From contig CM042011.1 of assembly GCA_023525715.1 (NCBI GenBank), forward strand, positions 58,384,854 to 58,448,853: a DNA stretch of 64,000 bases, written 5' to 3'. The notes beneath the pieces were generated by a model, which searched no databases, had not been told where the DNA came from, and worked only from the letters and a program-made list of their open reading frames with translations. Below are positions 12,335-24,834 of the stretch, in pieces; within the stretch, counting starts at the first letter, position 1; every line of letters begins with the position of its first letter. The position numbers were made by a program, and so were the translations under genes. The stretch comes from Cichorium intybus (Eukaryota; Streptophyta; Magnoliopsida; Asterales; Asteraceae).

Positions 12335-13788
12335 CTTGATGAGTTGATGTCAATATTAAGGCGGAGTTTCTCTAATAACATCTTCTTTTTCCTTTGAACT
12401 CGTTCACCATTGCTCCATCATCTTGTGGTTTTAATGTTTAAGTTTCTTAAATCTGTTTGATTTAACCCCAAAAACAATTTCACTGCTGGGCTTTGAATCC
12501 CACATGTTTACTTTTATTTTTCAATTTGCAACTCGTTCCTAAAGCATATGCCTTTGGAGCTCTGAAATCCAGCCAACGTCGGAAAGAGAGCTTAGGTCAT
12601 TGATTAAATCGATGAAAAATATGGCAAATCCCTTCCCAGTGTTACGATTGTCATTTTTTTTAATCTGATAGAATATAGATTTGGTCCCTGTTTGTATTTT
12701 GTAGTGGAAGAAAAATAGAATATGGAGAGGCTGAAGAGGAAGCATTGTGAACTGAGACAGAGATGCCAGTGAAATTTCCTGCTATGTTCTTTAATCTCTA
12801 ATGTTGATTTCTTTTTTTTTCCAAGAGCATAGTTGTGTCTTGGACTGGAAACCATATTTCACATTGGTGGTAATTTTGTTTAATCTCCTTTTAGTTTCAT
12901 AGTTCTTTACAATGGTTGTATTTAGCTATGCTATGTATGATGCATTAACCTCATGTTTTGTTTCTGACTTCTGGCGCTTTATAGTATTTGTAGACAAGTT
13001 CATGTGAATTTTGAAATTATCTTAATCGTGACATTCAGACGCGCTTAACTAACATACACCCTATGAAAATTATAGTTTTTTTAAACTTCACCAATGTTGG
13101 GTCTAGATTTTGTGGTCGTTTACTACTTTTATTGAGAAAAGGGTAAAGTAGGCATTTAGCTCTTTATCAATAAAGGGTAGATGACCATTTGCTTCTTTTA
13201 TTAAGAAATGGGTAAAATGTTCCTCAATAGAAATCGTTAATTATGTTTATTTTTTCTATTTCAGTTTTGTTAATAACTTCCTCAAAGATATTAAGGAACA
13301 TGAAAATAGAACCGTATACTTCAAAGCGATGTGGATTTGGATTTCAAATAAGAGAAATTTTCGGGTTTGTCGTACATTTGAGACGGATTCAGTTAATTAT
13401 TTATAAATCATCAAATTCTACAAATTGTAGGATGTTGGTGTTAATTTGGTACGAAATTTCGATATATTTTCACTTTTCCACATTCTTTTTACTCATATAT
13501 GTTTTATTGCAGGCCCTTGTTTGTTTTTAGATTAAAAAATAGCATTCTATTTTCAAGAAATCTAATTTTGTGCATATTTTATATACTAAAAGAAAATGCC
13601 AAAAAAACATTAGAAAATATGCAGAAAATAGCATTGTACCTTCATGAATTCTGATTTCTGCATGATTTTTAACAAAAAAAAAACGAGCACAAATTTAGCT
13701 TTTCTTATTATGACACATCGGACTTTCAAACATCCATCAAATTATAATATTCTATATTCAATTTTCGTACAACCAAGTAACCCATCGT

Positions 13789-13824
13789 GGGCCGTGCTGA
13801 GCACGGCCCTTAAAATGTACCTAG
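13789..13824 (+). other. Helitron 3' terminal hairpin and CTAG end
   Basis: The stem is GGGCCGTGCT, loop G, AGCACGGCCC, then TTAAAATGTAC and CTAG. This is the transposition terminator structure of Helitron 2. Confidence 0.9.
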
Positions 13825-13995
13825 TATATATATATATATATACAAGTGCTACGTATCTTAGATTTTTTACTCAAAAGTATAAACGGTCTAATACTCCCAT
13901 AGTTCTCATAAGAAAAAACCGTTGCAATATTTCCGATGATTAACGTTTGGAATTTTACGATTAATTGTGCAGAAGGGATTCAGTTATCAATCGAC

Positions 13996-14364
13996 ATGGC
14001 TTTGCATTGTCCATTTCTTATGAGTTTTCACTATGGTGGAAATATTGGTTGTGAGAATGGAGCAATCAAGCGGGAGAAATCGACTTCAACCTTTACTATT
14101 CCAGCTAGGCATAAAATGAGGTTTGAAGATTTTATTGATTTGATTTATACACACGTTGGGGTTGAAAAGCAGAAATTTAAGTAGAAGACCACCCTACAGT
14201 TTGAACATTGTGGAAAACTTAAGCCATTTCCTATAATGAGTGATGGTACTTTAGATTTGATGTTCTTTCTTGCTGAGAAAGATGAAACTTTTTCTGCTCA
14301 AATTCATGTTGAGATGGTTGAGATTCAGCGTCCCATATTCAAGCGCATGTTAAGAATGATTTGA
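13996..14364 (+). pseudogene. Mutator-N-like short gene, broken copy
   Basis: The frame from ATG 13996 runs to TGA at 14362-14364 with one in-frame TAG at 14182-14184. The protein starts MALHCPFLMSFHYGGNIG and contains STFTIPARHKMRFEDFIDL and SDGTLDLMFFLAEKDE, closely similar to the genes at 17340 and 48395-48769. The pattern (Tyr-Gly-Gly start, a central helix, then an acidic Asp-Leu-X-Phe-Phe-Leu block) resembles the PB1-like N-terminal domain of Mutator-like transposases; this is family resemblance, not proof. A TTAATTGTGCAG splice acceptor precedes the frame (AG at 13971-13972), as in its relatives. The stop makes this copy a pseudogene. Confidence 0.65.
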
Positions 14365-15464
14365 ATATCGATGTTTTTCACGAATGGCATGGAATTGGAA
14401 GCGAATAGCTAGAATCCATGGATTTTGTTTAGCATGTCTTTTTTGATGGTTTCATTTTGGGATTTTGTTTAGCATGTCTTTTTGATGGTTTCATATTACT
14501 GGAAGGTTGGCTTGTTTCTTCGTATTATTGAACTTAAATTTTTGGATATTTGGTGTCGGTTAATTTTATTGGTGCCTTAATTGCATATTGGTATCGAAAT
14601 ATGTATGTAAGTATTTGGGAGCTTTAGAACCATGGATCCAAGCATGATGCAAGGACCTTAGTTGACCCTGTGAGATGAGAATGACGCTCATTCTTTCCAA
14701 TTCTAGTTGTATTATTCAATGGCTCGATCTTTCTTGTCATTTGAGTACATTTCCAAAATTATGATACAATTGAGCCATTCAACGAGTTCAAGACCAAAAT
14801 AACTTTATTCAACACGTGTGTCTCAATGAATTTGGTCATGACTTGACTTTTATAGGATAAAAACTATATATTATATAATTATTCATAAATCAAGACACTA
14901 AATAAATTTATCTCATAAATATTGGTCATAAATGACCATAAAAATAAAAACAAAATACATGATCAATTATTACATATACGTCATTATTTTGTCAAATTGT
15001 ATATACCTTTTGGTTGAAAACAATCCATATAAATAATTTTCCTCAAAACATAATTCACATGTCCATCATTTCGCCAAACTTTAAACCTTTGGTTCGAACA
15101 TAATTCACATAAATAATTAAGCTAAAAGTGTAATTGACACATCATCATTTGACCAAATTATGTCAACATTTGGGTCGAATGTAGTCAACATAAATAATTA
15201 TGTACAAAAAGAACTTATATGTATTATTGGACAGATTGATTAATATGACATATATTATTTTGGTAATATTATGACATCATTCAACCAATGAAATAATATT
15301 ATATCCACAAGTCAAATTCAACTCGAACATAATAATATATTGAATGGTGTTAACCAAATAATAAAATCATAATATTTTCATTTAAATGTGATAACTTTCT
15401 TTAACCCGAGTGGTAAACTCCAATATTAGATGTTATCTTAAATGCATATACACTGTGACAATAA
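14365..15464. other. AT-rich intergenic DNA with degenerate repeats
   Basis: No gene is seen. A 40-bp unit starting GGATTTTGTTTAGCATGTC is duplicated in tandem at 14420 and 14460. From about 14930 to 15210, three degenerate units carry CATAAATAATT and a CATCATTT(C/G)(G/A)CCAAA block with a period of about 70-85 bp. Confidence 0.6.
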
Positions 15465-15855
15465 CATATTGCAAAAGCATTTGCAAAAGTATCTTCAAAC
15501 TATTTTATAACAAAATATTTTATAGCTTACATAATACTTTATTTAAGTCAAACTAGACTTCACTCAACTTTGATTTCTTAAAAAACAAAAAGAATATACA
15601 TGTATCAAAATGCCAAAATGGGATTAGCAAACCTAGGAATAATAAAGTAAACTTAAAATAGAATCATCAAATGGAGAGACTAACATATTGCAAAAGAATT
15701 TGCAAAGTATCTTCAAACTATTTTATAGTAAAATATTTTATGTTGTACATAGTATTTTATTTTAAGTCAAACTGCACTTCATTCAACTTTGATTTCTTGA
15801 AAAATAAGCATGAATATACACGTATCAAAATGTCAAAAATGAGATTAGCAAAACC
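15465..15855. repeat. Direct tandem duplication, period about 217 bp
   Basis: The block 15465-15640 (starting ACATATTGCAAAAGCATTTG) is repeated at 15682-15855 with scattered differences. The second copy leads directly into the LINE scrap. Confidence 0.8.
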
Positions 15856-16455
15856 GGAGGTCCCTTTCAAAGTTCTATGTTTTGTATGGAGGTCGATCTT
15901 GAATGGAATTCCAACCATGGAGGAGCTGATGTACAGGGGCATTCCTGTCACAAATCTGACGTGTGGTCAATGAAACTTGGAGATTGAGGATCGAGATCAT
16001 ATTTTTATAAGGTGCAGTTTTGCGAAAAGGATATGGGAATCCATTGCGAATTGGTGTGAGGTCAAACTTGATGGGTTGAATCATCTGGTGGATTTACTTT
16101 CTGCAATAAGTTTACAGGGGGGTATCTTGAAGAGAAGGAGGTTGTTAACGGCCATTGTTTATGGAACTCTTTGGAGTCTGTGGAAAGCACGGAACGAACG
16201 CATTTTTGAAAACAAGCAGGCCTCATCGCAAAGGGTGGTGGATCATATCAAAACTACGGTGTTTATGTGGATCAAACATAGGTGTAGTTTAAGTAATCTT
16301 GATTGGATTCGGTGGAATTTAGTTCCTCTCATGTGTGTGTAGCTTTCTTTTCTTTCTGTTGCTTCGATCCGGCATCTCACTGATCGCTTCTGTTTTGTAC
16401 TCTGTTTTTGTTTTGCTTTTTATATATTCGTTTGCCGGTTCCTAAAAAAACTTAT
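15850..16455 (+). mobile_element. 5'-truncated LINE (L1-type) fragment
   Basis: The plus strand reads KPEVPFKVLCFVWRS, then after one in-frame TGA (15971-15973) continues in the same frame to 16342. It contains EDRDHIFIRCSFAKRIWESI, the pattern of the zinc-binding domain that follows reverse transcriptase in plant LINEs (zf-RVT), and SLWKARNERIFENK, also typical of that C-terminus. A short T-rich 3' region and an A tract (CCTAAAAAAA, about 16441-16450) follow. Only the extreme 3' end of the element is present. I did not find a clear target duplication. Confidence 0.78.
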
Positions 16456-16950
16456 CATCATATTCAATGGAATTTAAGACACGTTAATATTACAATCGAA
16501 ACTTAATAGTACAATCATAAAATTGATTAGACATATTAAAAGTCTATTAATGTTCTTACTTAATGAACTTAATAAATATTGAGTTACTCTTTTTCTATAT
16601 GAATACTTATATGTTCTATATGATCAATGACATAAATCTTTTTTTAATATCATACGAATAAAAAATAGATAGAACTCAATAGGATTTCAAAAACCTTAAA
16701 TATTTATCTGTCAATGGAGAAGAGACGGAAAAATATTCTTAAAATTGGTGGAGAAACCAAATTACGCAACAAAAAAAGTTCATTTATAAATGAAAAATAG
16801 CGTCATGTTTGAATGAATTTAGAAAATGGACTTGAATGTGTACTTACTGGAATTTCACTCGAATACGTGTGTTACCTAATTGTACGCTTTTCAAGGGCTA
16901 CACTCAACAACCCGTTTTCTGATAATCAAATATTCAAATATCCAATATTT
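16456..16950. other. AT-rich intergenic DNA
   Basis: No ORF of interest, repeat boundary or RNA gene is visible. It ends at the putative core promoter of the next gene. Confidence 0.5.
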
Positions 16951-16955
16951 TTCGC

Positions 16956-16962
16956 TATAAAA
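16956..16962 (+). promoter_or_regulatory. Putative TATA box of the 17340 gene
   Basis: TATAAAA lies about 30 bp before a likely transcription start near 16990. The inferred 5' untranslated exon then runs to a CAAG/GTATGC donor at 17127/17128. Confidence 0.45.
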
Positions 16963-16989
16963 CCCCCTTCCATGTAGCAAGCAAATAAA

Positions 16990-17678
16990 AAAAAAAACCT
17001 AATTTTGGTTCGATCTCCATGTCTCATGCTCCTTACTGCTCGATTTTGCTCTAGAAACTAAGCTAATACATCAGAATTTCAAGATTGCAAGTCATATATT
17101 GAAGTTCGAAAAGTTTTAACGAGCAAGGTATGCATTTTTGTTCATCTTATGTCTTGATTTTGAAAGATCATCCATTCGTTTGCTCTACACATATAAGGTT
17201 CTTTGTATTTATTTCTTAAGTATATAACGTGCTGCAAAGGTTATAAAATATAAATACCGCTATAAGATATTCAAAAAAATTGATGCTTGCAATTTTGTTT
17301 ATTGTTGATTGTGCAGATTGGATACATATATTGATCGGTATGGCTCCACATCGTCCGTTTCTTATGAGTTTCTATTACGGTGGCAGTGTTGGACTTGATT
17401 TTAATGGAGCAATAAAGGCAAATCAAATAATTTCAACTTTTACAATTCCTGCTCGGCGTAAAACATCGTACTTGGAATTTGTCGATTTAATTTGTGCACA
17501 CATTGGGGTTGATAGACGAAACGTTACGTTGAAGATCACGCTACATTATAAACATTGTGGTAAGGTAAAGACATCACTTATTATGAGTGAAGAGACTTAT
17601 GATTTGATGTTTTTTCTTGCTGAAAAAGACGAAAGCTTTTGTGCTGACATTCATGTTCAGGTGACGAAAAATTTGTGA
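16990..17678 (+). CDS. Intact short gene with a Mutator-N-like domain (5'UTR intron, CDS 17340-17678)
   Basis: The inferred structure is a non-coding exon to 17127, an intron 17128-17316 (GTATGC...TTGATTGTGCAG), and a second exon with ATG at 17340 and stop at 17676-17678. The 112-residue protein begins MAPHRPFLMSFYYGG and contains STFTIPARRKTSYLEFVDL, then YDLMFFLAEKDESF. It resembles the PB1-like N-terminal domain of Mutator-like transposases standing alone, with no catalytic or SWIM zinc domain following. The ATG at 17340 is preferred because a relative starts at the matching place and upstream sequence is intron. It is the only intact stand-alone copy of the three family members. Function is unknown; it could be a domesticated or merely residual transposon domain. 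Confidence 0.55.
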
Positions 17679-19446
17679 CCAACGTAGTCTACTTATGTTT
17701 TATGTTCCGATATGTTTGATTGAAATTGTTTAAGGGTTTAAATGTTCATGTTAGGCGAAAAACCATAATGCATGGATTACTAGGTCATTAGCATTTAGCT
17801 TTTGCTTATTTAAATAGTATCATATCGACGAACATTGTTTTTGTTTCTCTTTACGTATTTTATTGATTAACACAAAATTTTGGATATCTTGTGTTGTCGG
17901 TTACTAATCCGTGAGATATATTTTTCTCTTTTAATGTTTTATTAGGTTTGTCATTTTTGCCTTTTTATGTGATAATATGATATAACACAAGTAATCTTGT
18001 TACTAATTAATGGTTAACGGAGCCTTTTGGATGGAGTTAGTCAAAAAGATCTCCCATATAAGTTTTAGAAAGCATAAGGACTAGCCATGTAATTAAAAAG
18101 GTTTATGGGCTAAAACCAAGAATCTGGAAAAACACAGGTCCATTTATGTAGTTTAGTCTTTATTTAATGTCCATTTTCAAAGTCCTCAAAAGAATGCTCA
18201 ACTCTTTTTTACGACAATAAGTTGGGAATGGTATATTAAATAATAGAGTAAATTACATGGATGGTCCCTGTGGTTTGGGGTAATTTATGCGTGTGGTCCC
18301 TAACTTTTTTTTTAACTCGGACAGTCCTTATTATTTATTTTTGTTGCATGTTTGGTCCCTGGCTGACAGAAAAAGACTATTATGCCCTTAATGATTTTTT
18401 ATCTTTTTATTATTATTTATTTTATTATTATTAAAAAAATTCGATGATCAAATTTGTGGGGCTCACTCCCTCTTATCCCTTCCCCCTTTACTTTCTTTCC
18501 CGTTAAATTACGTCTCTCTGTCTTTCCCCTTATTTCTTCGCCGACAACCCTTGATTCGCACCAAAATCCGAGATCTTCAAACCACCACTAAGATCAAGCA
18601 CCGTCGGTGAGTAACATCGCCAATGATCTTAAAGTCGTACAGTTACCCCTTACCACCTGTGAGGAAGATCAGAATCTAATAGCAGATCAAGCACCACCGG
18701 AACCTGATCTGTAGCTCAGTTTCGATTTAAGTTTCTTAGTCCTGGTCTGTAGCTCAGTCGGAGGTAGGTTGAGAAATCAAATTCTCCAACCGAGTTGAGA
18801 AATCAGCCACAATGAGAAATTGATTAACGGAGAAGGGAGTGTGGACCGATGAATCCGGTAAAAGAAATTATATTCTAAGTGATGGAGGCCGAAGGTCTAG
18901 TGGTGGCTGGCAAGAGAAAGCAATGGTGGTCGGTGGTCCAATGGTTAAGTAGTTATCGGCTAGGGCAGATCGACATCCGTCCAGTCCAGATTGACTTACC
19001 GCTAGTGCAAATCGAAGAGGCAGTGGAGGAGAGGGAAAGAGAAGAGAGAGATGGAGCGATTGGAGAAAGAGGAATGAGAGAGCGATGGTGACCGGTGATA
19101 AGTCTCTGGTTATAGGGTGGTTAGAGAAGACGGCCGGAGGGTGGTCGGAGAAAACGACCGGACTCGGTAACCTCAAAAGGGGAAACAGAAAAGAGATGAG
19201 GAGAAAAGTTCAAGTGGTAATTTGTAATCAACTAAGACCACCTCCTTAAAGTTCAAGCAAGCTTATTTCAGTTGGACTTTTTCTGTCAGATTAGATGGGA
19301 TCTGAATCGAGAAGAAAAAACCCAGTAGAGTGTACCAGCGAGTAGCAGATCTCGTTAAGTCAGGACTCATTTTGGTGATGAATAAATGTGGGTATTGGTA
19401 AAAAAACCCCCTCATTATTAAACTTATGATGTCACATCAATTTGGG

Positions 19447-19547
<101 letters not shown>

Positions 19548-20425
19548 TTAATTATGATATTTTTTAAGTATTTTGTTTTTTTGTAATTTTATAACTATTA
19601 TTAATTGTTTTTATTTAATACAAATACTTATTTTGGTATTTATAATTTAAATATTATTCTAAATTTTTGACGTTTAGTTCGAATAAGTTTTCTCAAGTGT
19701 TTTTTAACGTTTTGTTCGTTTGTATCATTTAACTTTTTAATTTAGTATTTTTTTTCTAATTTTTGACGTTTTGTTTGAATACATTGTTATATGTTTTGTT
19801 CGTTTATATCGGTGGAAAGTTATTATATAATGTTAATTAGACTTATGAGTTTGCATTTTCTAATTTTTGACGTTTTGTTTGGAAACATTTTTATATGGTT
19901 TGTTCGTTTATATGTTTTCTTCGTTTCTAATTTTTGACGTTTTTTTTGAATATATTTTCTAATTTTTATAATTTTTGATGTAAATTAAAAATTTAGAAAA
20001 TTAATACATCAAAAATTATAAAAATTAGAAAATATATTCAAACAAAACGTCAAAAATTATAAACGAACAAAACATATAAACGATATAAACAAACAAAACG
20101 TTAAAAAATGTTTCCAAACAAAACGTCAAAAATTAGAAAAAAAACACATTAGAAAACGAAACGTTAAACGAACCAATGTTAAATGATACCAACGAACGTT
20201 AAACAAAACGTCAAAAATGTTTTCAAAGAAAACGTTAAACGAAACAACGTTAAATGATACCAACGAACAAAACGTTAAAAAAACACATTAGAAAACGTAT
20301 TCGAACTAAACGTCAAAAATTTAGAATAATATTTAAATTATAAATACCAAAATATTTATATTAAATAAAAACAATTAATAATAGTTATAAAATTAAAAAA
20401 ACAAAATAATTAAAAAAATATCATA

Positions 20426-20430
<5 letters not shown>

Positions 20431-20486
<56 letters not shown>
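20431..20486. repeat. (TA)n microsatellite, right arm of the foldback
   Basis: About 56 bp of TA, the inverted partner of 19448-19543, now of unequal length. Confidence 0.95.
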
Positions 20487-20489
<3 letters not shown>

Positions 20490-21299
20490 AGAAACCCAAA
20501 TTGATGGGACATCATATTTAATGACGAAGGGGTTTTTTTAAGATGACCCATAAATATATGTTATTTGTCTGTGAAGTGAAAAAAAAAGGAGAGGAATATT
20601 CGATGGTAGTTCAATTAAGTTCAAAAAGGAGAGAACATGGAAAGTCCAATTATCCGGCGACGGTAATAATGGGATCGAGAAGTTGATCGAAAGAGATGAA
20701 GGGGTGGTGGTACCCTCATATACTAAATATTTCTTTTAATAAGTAAATAATAAACAAAACATTAAAATAACTATTTAAGAATAAATTAATTAAAAAAGAA
20801 ATAGTCAAGGGTAATATAGTTTTTTTATGTCAGCCAGGGACCAAACGCGCAACAAAAATAAATAATAGGGACTGTCCGAGTTAAAAAAACAAGTTAGGAC
20901 TAAGCACGTAAATTACCCCAAACCACCGGGACCATTCGTGTAATTTACTCTAAATAATATTTGGATAAGAGACGAGTCATTTAGAATTCGGGTCCTATAT
21001 TTGTTGGAAATTAAAAAAAAAAAAAACCTTATTTTGCTTTCCCTTATTTTGAGTATATAAAAAAAAGCCTTTAGTGACTTAATCGGATACTATATGTTAT
21101 TATTATTTTTTTTCAAGTAAGTGATTAAGTTTTTAATTTTTTTCAATTAAATTATTATGTTTTCAATTTTGTTTCAATATTTACCACTGACCAATCAATC
21201 CGGTTTTCTGGTGACGTAACCTGATGACCTGACTCAATTTTTTAATCAGTATTTTATACTGAGAAGTCCTTATTTTTCTGTTTCCTTTTGAACAGGTTC

Positions 21300-24200
21300 T
21301 CTTTAGCATAAGCACAGGAGCCAAAAAAAAGCCCTTATTTTGCTTTCCTTCCACACCCACTCTTCCTTCTGCTGGGTTTTGCTGCAGAAACACAAGCAAA
21401 AACCTCATATTTTGCTTGACTTCCCATGAATTATAATTATATCTCGAAGATCGAAAGCCAATAACAAGCAAGGTTAGTATTTTAATTGTCTCAATTTTGG
21501 AACTTTATCGGAGAAACCAGTTCAATGTACCTTTATCGGAAGAATCATCCATTTGTGTGCTCTATATTTATCATCGAATGAGTCGTTTAGAAACCCTTAT
21601 AGTTCTTTATCAATATCAACTCAATAAATTCATAAATTCTTTACAATTCATGGTATTTATGAAGTATAAAAGGGGCTCCTTGGTTGCAAGAACCACAAGA
21701 ACATATTCAAACATCCACGACTGTAATTTTGTGATTAATTGTGCAGATACGATTCAATTATGGGCTATTCGCTAACATAAAGTTGGATGCGTCCTGTCAA
21801 GAAACGAATAGTAAAGAAAAATACGAAAGAACCACCTATTTCGCAAATTATGGCGAAATCACTTTGATGTTTTGCGTAATTGATTCGCAAACCTCTACGA
21901 ATTTCTCTGAGTTCAAATTTCATTTTCAAAGTGGTGCACAAACGAAATGCCGGATAATCAAGTAAGTATTTTTTAAATAATTGTTTTCAGCAAAATCAAT
22001 ATCTCTTTGGTTAGTGTGTGCTGCTAGTCTAACAAAATATGGAATATATTTTACAAAATCCTGTATTTTACATTGTTTCAAGTTATTCTTGTGATAGTAT
22101 ATGAACATGTTTAGGTAATTTAAACAACAATAACACTTAATTCCAATTTGTTACATTCTTTAAACATGTCCCCATAGGTTGATTAAATGTATTTAATCAG
22201 GGTGATTACTACGAGACGGCCTTAACCATCAAGGCCAAGTTAGGTATTGCAAAAGAGATATTAAAGAAGTTAAAATCATCATCCGATGCGCGTTTAAAGA
22301 TATTCAGGACCACATGTTTTGGACCATGGTTAGATATCTCAACCGCGTATGGGGACCCACTACTCGTACATCTAATGTTGCAAACACAAATCCACCCGGA
22401 TCCAGAGTCCACTGACATGTGGTTTCGTGTTGGAGATTACGAGTTGCGGTTTGGACAGAAGGAATTTTGTCTTATTACCGGATTCCGATTTGGCCAGGTT
22501 CCTTTGTTAGAGACGTCCACGAGCTCGTTTAGGGCCCGGATATTTTCACGGATTTCTTTGTATCAGTCGGTGAAGGTGTCTGACTTATTACAAGTTTTTC
22601 GTAGTAGAGAGTTTGCTGAGTTGGCGGAAGTTGATGCGGTTCGTATTTGCCTTCTTGTATTGTTGGAGGTTGGGTTTATGGGTCATGAGGACAAATCGGT
22701 GGTTGCGGATCGGCTTCTATACGTTGTTGATGATTTGGTCTCGTGGAATAGGTATTCGGGCATCTCTGGTGGTTAACCTCTTAAAAGCTTTTTGCTTTTG
22801 TCACATCAGATTTCAGCTAATATTCTTTTGATCAAAAAGCTATTGTTAACCTTTTAAAAAGTTTTTTTTTTGAAATTAGATAATTTATCTTTATCTTTTT
22901 TATATGTTATATAAACTATCCTCATATGATTTTTCAATTTTTAAGTCTATTTCATATTTTTGAAAAATAACATTGGTTGTTATTAATATTTTAATAAATA
23001 AAAACGATTAAATAGCATGTTACGGTAATGTTTTTTAATCTTTGGTATTTGAATTGTTTTGAAAATTTTGACAATTACTTTTTAATGATATAGATTATGT
23101 ATTCAAATATATTCAAATCTATTTTGTATATATAATGAAATAGATTATGTAATACAAAAAGTAAACAATTACTATCTAAATATAATTAGGGTGTAAGGTA
23201 AACTGTTATGAAGTATAGGGGCCAAAATGGAAAAAACCAATAAGAAAATAAGAAAGTTAAAAGGTTAGAGACTACTAAGCTTTTCAAAAAGCTCCTATCT
23301 CCAACGGTAAAAAGCTTTTCCAAATAGTAAAAAACTTTTAAAAAAACTTTCATTGGAGATGCTCTTATACAGTTTCCTCTTAATTTAGTTGTATAATACT
23401 ATAAATTTTTATTAACTAATTAAGTAGTCAATCAGGTACCCATGGGGATCATATATATGGCCGACCACCTACAACCAGTTGAATCGTGCGTTGTCAAAAC
23501 GAGGACACCACGTGGGCGTAAGGACAACGGCTAAGAGGGTAGCAAAGTACACCCTCACAGGATTCGTTTATGCCTTCAAGGTTCAATGATTTCTTTTTAT
23601 TATCTTTTAAGTCTCACTTTAATCATAATTCCATTAGTTGACATTTACCATCACATGAATTCAAAGATATGGATCTTCGAGACGTTTCCAATTGCTAGGG
23701 AATTCGCCATGCGTGAAAAGAACGCGATCCCTAGGGCCATTGCATGGAGAAGGACCCACGCACTGTCCTGGGATACGTGTCAACAATTTCTTGATGTAGA
23801 TACGGTACGTTTGACAACATTGAATTACGTTATTCATATCAACTAAATTGTGTTTTTAAATTATTAGGATGGTCGTCGCCCACAAATGGAGCTAACACCG
23901 ACAAAGGACGAGCAGTCTGCTGAATGGTGGATAGACAGTTGTCGCTTTCTCGATGGTGTTGTGGACAATCTTTCGCCAGTTCCGAAGAAAAGTCGTCAAG
24001 AACCACCACCACAACGTAATGAGGTAAAAGTTTGAAGTTTACTAATTAAAATTATTTTATTGTTTGTTAAGTAATTAAAAGGGAAATCTCCAATAAAGTT
24101 CAATTATTTTGAGCCAATTTATGGAAAAGTTCCAAAATTAATTTTATTTACAGAAAAAGACAACTTACCGACTATTGTATTCAGTTTATCCCTTTCTTCC

Positions 24201-24551
24201 AGTTTACCAGGTTTCCTAAATTTGAAATCTCCAGTTAAGTCCAATTATTTTGGGTCTGTTTAAGAAAACGTCCTATTATTTTGTGTAAAAAAATTCAACA
24301 TTGTGACTTTTTCATAAACTGACCAAAAATAGTGGGACTTTACTGATAATTTCCAATCGAGGAAACTTGGTAAACCAGATGAAAGGGTTAAACTGAATAC
24401 ATTAGTCGGTATGTTTTCCTTTTCTGTAAATAAAAGTAATTTTGGGGTTTTTTCATAAACCAGCCCAAAATAATAGGACTTTATTGGAGATTTCCTCAAT
24501 TAAAATTATTAAAAACTAAATTTGGGAATGAAGGTTGGCACGGATGATATT
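21300..24551 (+). CDS. DUF1985-like gene, 5' part (exons 1-7a); split by the retrotransposon nest
   Basis: I infer a non-coding exon 1 ending at 21472 (CAAG/GTTAGT), exon 2 21747-21961 with the start codon at 21947 (MPDNQ), exon 3 22201-22751, exon 4 23436-23580, exon 5 23667-23804, exon 6 23868-24023, and the first 18 bases of exon 7, 24534-24551. All junctions are GT-AG and the frame stays open through all of them; exon 3/4 joins inside an Arg codon giving SWNRYPWG. Exon 3 contains MWFRVGDYELRFGQKEF and LITGFRFG, the hallmark of DUF1985, a domain found in plant proteins linked to Ulp1-type proteases and often carried by Mutator-like elements. The gene resumes at 48257. The joined product would be about 511 residues; no Ulp1 protease part was seen. 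Confidence 0.65.
22757..23375. mobile_element. Probable MITE in intron 3 of the DUF1985-like gene
   Basis: The intron begins almost at once with GGGCATCTCTGG and near its end has CATTGGAGATGCTC, an inverted pair, with internal AAAAGCTTTTT-type motifs on both sides. This resembles PIF/Harbinger-like MITEs with GGGCATCTCC ends. A clean target duplication was not found. Confidence 0.5.
24081..24497. mobile_element. hAT-like foldback MITE in intron 6
   Basis: The ends are inverted (GGGAAATCTCCAATAAAGT and ACTTTATTGGAGATTTCCTC) and the 8-bp flank AATTAAAA is repeated at 24073-24080 and 24498-24505. Inner blocks repeat the AATTATTTTG(G/A)G motif, making the element largely palindromic. Confidence 0.7.
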
Positions 24552-24746
24552 TGTTATGAAAATTATATCGACAATAAAATAAAATATAATACGATGAAAA
24601 AAAATAAATGTGGACACAAGGATTTAACGTGGAAAAACCCTTTCGGGAAAAAACCACAGGCACAACCGATGATGATCACTATATGAGAAAAATGAGGATG
24701 TTACAAGATTTGGAACTGAAAATATATATCCCTCTTACATGGTGCC

Positions 24747-24834
<88 letters not shown>

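Larger units (their letters stand above)
10193..13824 (+). mobile_element. Non-autonomous Helitron 2, directly abutting Helitron 1
   Basis: The 3' end is textbook: a perfect 10-bp hairpin GGGCCGTGCT/AGCACGGCCC with one loop base (13789-13809), 11 bases, then CTAG at 13821-13824 followed by T. The left part (TATATAAAGAAAGGC, then a CTGCGCTC block) resembles the 5' part of Helitron 1, and begins at the last base of Helitron 1, so the two stand head-to-tail; the exact 5' end is uncertain. No transposase is visible. A hAT MITE sits inside (11631-12334). Other ORFs in it have no recognisable protein. Confidence 0.65.

Noticed and set aside
7693..13824. One single 6.1-kb Helitron
   Set aside because: A complete CTAG end with hairpin occurs at 10192 as well as 13824, and a 5'-like sequence begins right after 10192, so two elements fit better; I cannot exclude a composite.
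18868..19176. Overlapping ORFs on both strands in the Mutator-like element
   Set aside because: They are GA/CT-rich readings with no domain, probably captured or degenerate DNA.
22375..22776. Complete gene starting at Met 22375
   Set aside because: The frame is open upstream to 22201 and joins in phase to MPDNQ at 21947-21961, and the exon ends at a splice donor at 22751 rather than the downstream stop.
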